From assembly GCF_000772045.1 (NCBI RefSeq), contig NZ_CP009754.1, forward strand, positions 2,294,001 to 2,358,000: DNA of 64,000 nt, in the 5' to 3' direction. Position numbers and translations under genes: made by a program. Each line of letters begins with the position of its first letter. Position 1 is the stretch's first letter. Below, in pieces: positions 62,204 to 64,000 of this stretch. This DNA is from Streptomyces sp. CCM_MD2014 (GTDB lineage Bacteria; Actinomycetota; Actinomycetes; Streptomycetales; Streptomycetaceae). The notes under the pieces are model-generated. The model ran no database searches, was not told the DNA's origin, and saw only the letters and a program-made list of their open reading frames with translations.

Positions 62204-62962
62204 TCAGACCTCGGGACGGAGCATCGGGGGGTTGAGGAGGGTCGCACCGCCGACCCGGAAGAGCTGGGCGGGACGGCCGCCCTGGCGGGTGGTCGTGCCG
62301 CCGGTGGGCACGAGGAACCCCGGCGTGCCCGTCACCTTGCGGTGGAAGTTGCGGGGGTCGAGCACCACGCTCCACACCGCCTCGTAGACACGGCGCAGCT
62401 CGCCGACGGTGAACTCGGGCGGGCAGAAGGCGGTGGCCAGCGACGAGTACTCGATCTTGGAACGGGCTCGCTCCACCCCGTCCGCCAGGATCCGGGCGTG
62501 GTCGAAGGCGAGCGGCGCGACCGCCTCGCCGGCGTGACCGTAGCCGCTCTGCTCCAGCAGTTCCTCCACCGGCGCCCAGCGGGCGTTGCTGGCGTCACCG
62601 CCCGCCCGTGGTGCGGGCAGGTCGGGGGCGAGTGCGAGGTGGGCGACGCTGACCACGCGCATCCGGGGATCGCGGTCGGGGTCGCCGTACGTCGCGAGCT
62701 GCTCCAGATGGGCACCGTTGTCCTGGGCCGGCTCGGCCGGGTCGTGGGCGCACAGCCCGGTCTCCTCGGCCAGTTCCCGCGCCGCCGCCTGCGCCAGGTC
62801 CTCCCCGTCCCGCACGAACCCGCCGGGCAGAGCCCAACGGCCCTGGAACGGCGGCTCGCCCCTGCGCACCGCCAGCGCGCACAGGGAGTGGCGGCGCACG
62901 GTCAGCACGACCAGGTCCACAGTGACGGCGAAGGGCGGAAAGGCTGACGGGTCGTAGGGCAT
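62204..62962 (-). CDS. Nudix-domain / NrtR-like regulator
   Basis: 252 aa. The Nudix box GGFVRDGEDLAQAAARELAEETGL matches G-x5-E-x7-REL-x-EE-x-G. The C-terminal half (about 165-245: FTVGELRRVYEAVWSVVLDPRNFHRKVTGTPGFLVP) resembles the DNA-binding domain of NrtR, a regulator of NAD synthesis that binds ADP-ribose. With a complete Nudix box the protein may also be an enzyme. ATG 62962 lies 6 nt after TATGAT, so leaderless expression is likely. No NAD genes are adjacent. Confidence 0.85.
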   Translation of the reverse strand: MPYDPSAFPPFAVTVDLVVLTVRRHSLCALAVRRGEPPFQGRWALPGGFVRDGEDLAQAAARELAEETGLCAHDPAEPAQDNGAHLEQLATYGDPDRDPRMRVVSVAHLALAPDLPAPRAGGDASNARWAPVEELLEQSGYGHAGEAVAPLAFDHARILADGVERARSKIEYSSLATAFCPPEFTVGELRRVYEAVWSVVLDPRNFHRKVTGTPGFLVPTGGTTTRQGGRPAQLFRVGGATLLNPPMLRPEV

Positions 62963-62968
62963 GCGGCG

Positions 62969-62990
62969 ATCATAGTCGTCTTCCTGACGA
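62969..62990 (-). promoter_or_regulatory. -10 TATGAT and TCGTC dyad before Nudix/NrtR gene
   Basis: TATGAT (62974-62969) ends 6 nt before the ATG. Next to it TCGTC-ttcct-GACGA (62976-62990) forms a dyad overlapping the promoter, a candidate autoregulatory operator. Confidence 0.5.
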
Positions 62991-63093
62991 TAAACACTCC
63001 CTTCGCCAACCGCTTCGACCACTGATCCACTCCCTGCCGACCGGCGCCCCGCCGTCCGCCCCGGACGGCCGTACGAGGAGACGTCGCGCCAGG

Positions 63094-63639
63094 TCAAGCC
63101 CGTGAGGAAGGGCCGCGACCCCCCGCTTCGGCAGCACTCGCCGCCCTGCCGGCCCCGCGCTCTCCCCCGCTCGTCACCCGGGGGCGCACGATCGCGGCGC
63201 TCGGCTCGTGGGCGCGCGCCCTCCTGCGGCGGCGGACGCCATGCGCCGAGGACAGGGTGCGTGAGCGGCGCCGACGGCCGGGCGGCACGCTGGACGCGGG
63301 CTCGGCCGGCTCGCGCTCCGCTGGTGTCTGGCCCCGTCCGTCGTCGTCCGGAGCACCGTCTCCCGAGTCCGCGCCACCTTTCCTGCCCTCGCGCAGGCAC
63401 CGGCGGATCGACTCGGGGTCGAGGCCCTCGTTGCACGCCTGGTGCAGCAGGCGGGCGAAGAGGTAGTCGGGATCCGCACCGAGGGCCATGGCCAGTGCTT
63501 CCCGTGCCTCCAGCTCGTCACCGGTGGACCTTCTCTGCACTAAGTCTCGGGGCGAGGCTGGGCGGTTAGGGCATCTGGAATCCCACCTCAGCGAGCAGCT
63601 CGCGGGTGGTGAGGACTTCGATCCCTCGCTCTCGCGATC
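63094..63639 (-). pseudogene. Fragment of unrecognised coding sequence
   Basis: The open frame continues from the transposase remnant into TGDELEAREALAMALGADPD and LFARLLHQACNEGLDPESIR, with good codon use, then an Arg/Glu/Ala-rich tail. The first part looks like the end of a helical protein (possibly an HTH-type regulator). A rare TTA codon near 63542 and an apparent frame switch (EVLTTRELLAEVGFQMP in another frame) suggest juxtaposed fragments. No function assigned. Confidence 0.4.
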
Positions 63640-64000
63640 GGTCAGGTGCTTGGCCATCGCGCTGACCTGGGACTTCGACAGCTGGGTGACACCGAGGGAC
63701 TCGGCGAGTTTCTCCACTCGGCGGGTGGAGACGCCCAGGAGGTAGGCGGTGGTGACCACCGAGATCAGGGCCTGCTCGGCCCGGCGTCGCCGTCCGAGGA
63801 ACCAGTGCGGAAAGCAGCTGCCCTGCCTCAGCTTGGGAACGGCCAGCTCGACCGTGCCGGCCCGGGTGCCCCACTCGTGCGGACGACAGCCGTTGCGGTG
63901 GTTGACCCTCTCCTCGCTGACCTGCCCGTATTCGGGGTTGCAGAGGGCGTCGGCCTCGGACATGAGGGCGTCGGCGAACGTCTTGATCATCGCGCGCAGC
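63640..64000 (-). mobile_element. Truncated IS256/mutator-type transposase
   Basis: The frame read from beyond the right edge contains FADALMSEADALCNPEYGQ, VELAVPKLRQGSCFPHWFL, ALISVVTTAYLLGVSTRRVE and KLAESLGVTQLSKSQVSAMAKHL. These are the N-terminal part of an IS256-family transposase. The similarity stops at about 63640, before the catalytic DDE region, so the gene is truncated. No terminal inverted repeat was found in view. Confidence 0.75.

Overview
The window is chromosomal DNA of a Streptomyces species. It is very GC-rich, codons end almost always in G or C, and GTG and TTG starts are common. It carries genes I recognise as streptomycete: the principal sigma factor hrdB, the sporulation regulator whiH, sepH, cutRS and the parE/parC topoisomerase IV genes. 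From memory, the gene content and order match the S. coelicolor core between the red cluster and whiH, read in the opposite direction. No tRNA, rRNA or CRISPR array was seen.

Region by region. 1-3.4 kb is the edge of a specialised-metabolism cluster: a SARP activator followed by a large tandem-ketosynthase protein that runs off the left end. 3.9-10 kb is a potassium-homeostasis block: two TrkA-type subunits and the sensor/regulator pair KdpD/KdpE without a Kdp pump, plus a DUF3159 membrane protein and an OB-fold protein. 10-17.3 kb holds an orphan ABC ATPase, dUTPase, a thioesterase, several conserved actinobacterial proteins of unknown function and cutRS. 18-30.7 kb is mixed metabolism: inositol-phosphatase-like, ferrochelatase, an exporter, a sugar-lactone oxidase, sepH, sulfurtransferase, VOC and PhzF proteins, thymidine kinase and a phosphodiesterase. 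30.7-36.5 kb has a PatA-type lysine acetyltransferase, HPr with tandem DasR-like sites, a GntR regulator and an M23 peptidase under a c-di-AMP riboswitch. 36.5-43.2 kb has an M16 peptidase pair, parC and a COG0523 GTPase.

44.6-52.9 kb looks like a carboxylate module. A citrate synthase is divergent from a second citrate synthase fused to a DNA-binding domain. Next come an iron-box-controlled sucrase/ferredoxin-like protein, a CitA/DcuS-type two-component system, and a solute:sodium symporter with its DUF485 partner. 53-62.9 kb is core: parE, a secreted trypsin, hrdB, whiH, a degenerate fused ABC transporter and a Nudix/NrtR-like regulator. The right end, from about 63.1 kb, is debris including a truncated IS256-type transposase.

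For at least eight genes a TAnnnT -10 hexamer lies only 6-8 nt before the start codon, which suggests leaderless transcripts. Convergent genes are often separated by long perfect hairpins. The parts I find least explained are the citrate-synthase/HTH fusion with its AT-rich divergent promoter, and the tandem KS protein with a decayed first domain.
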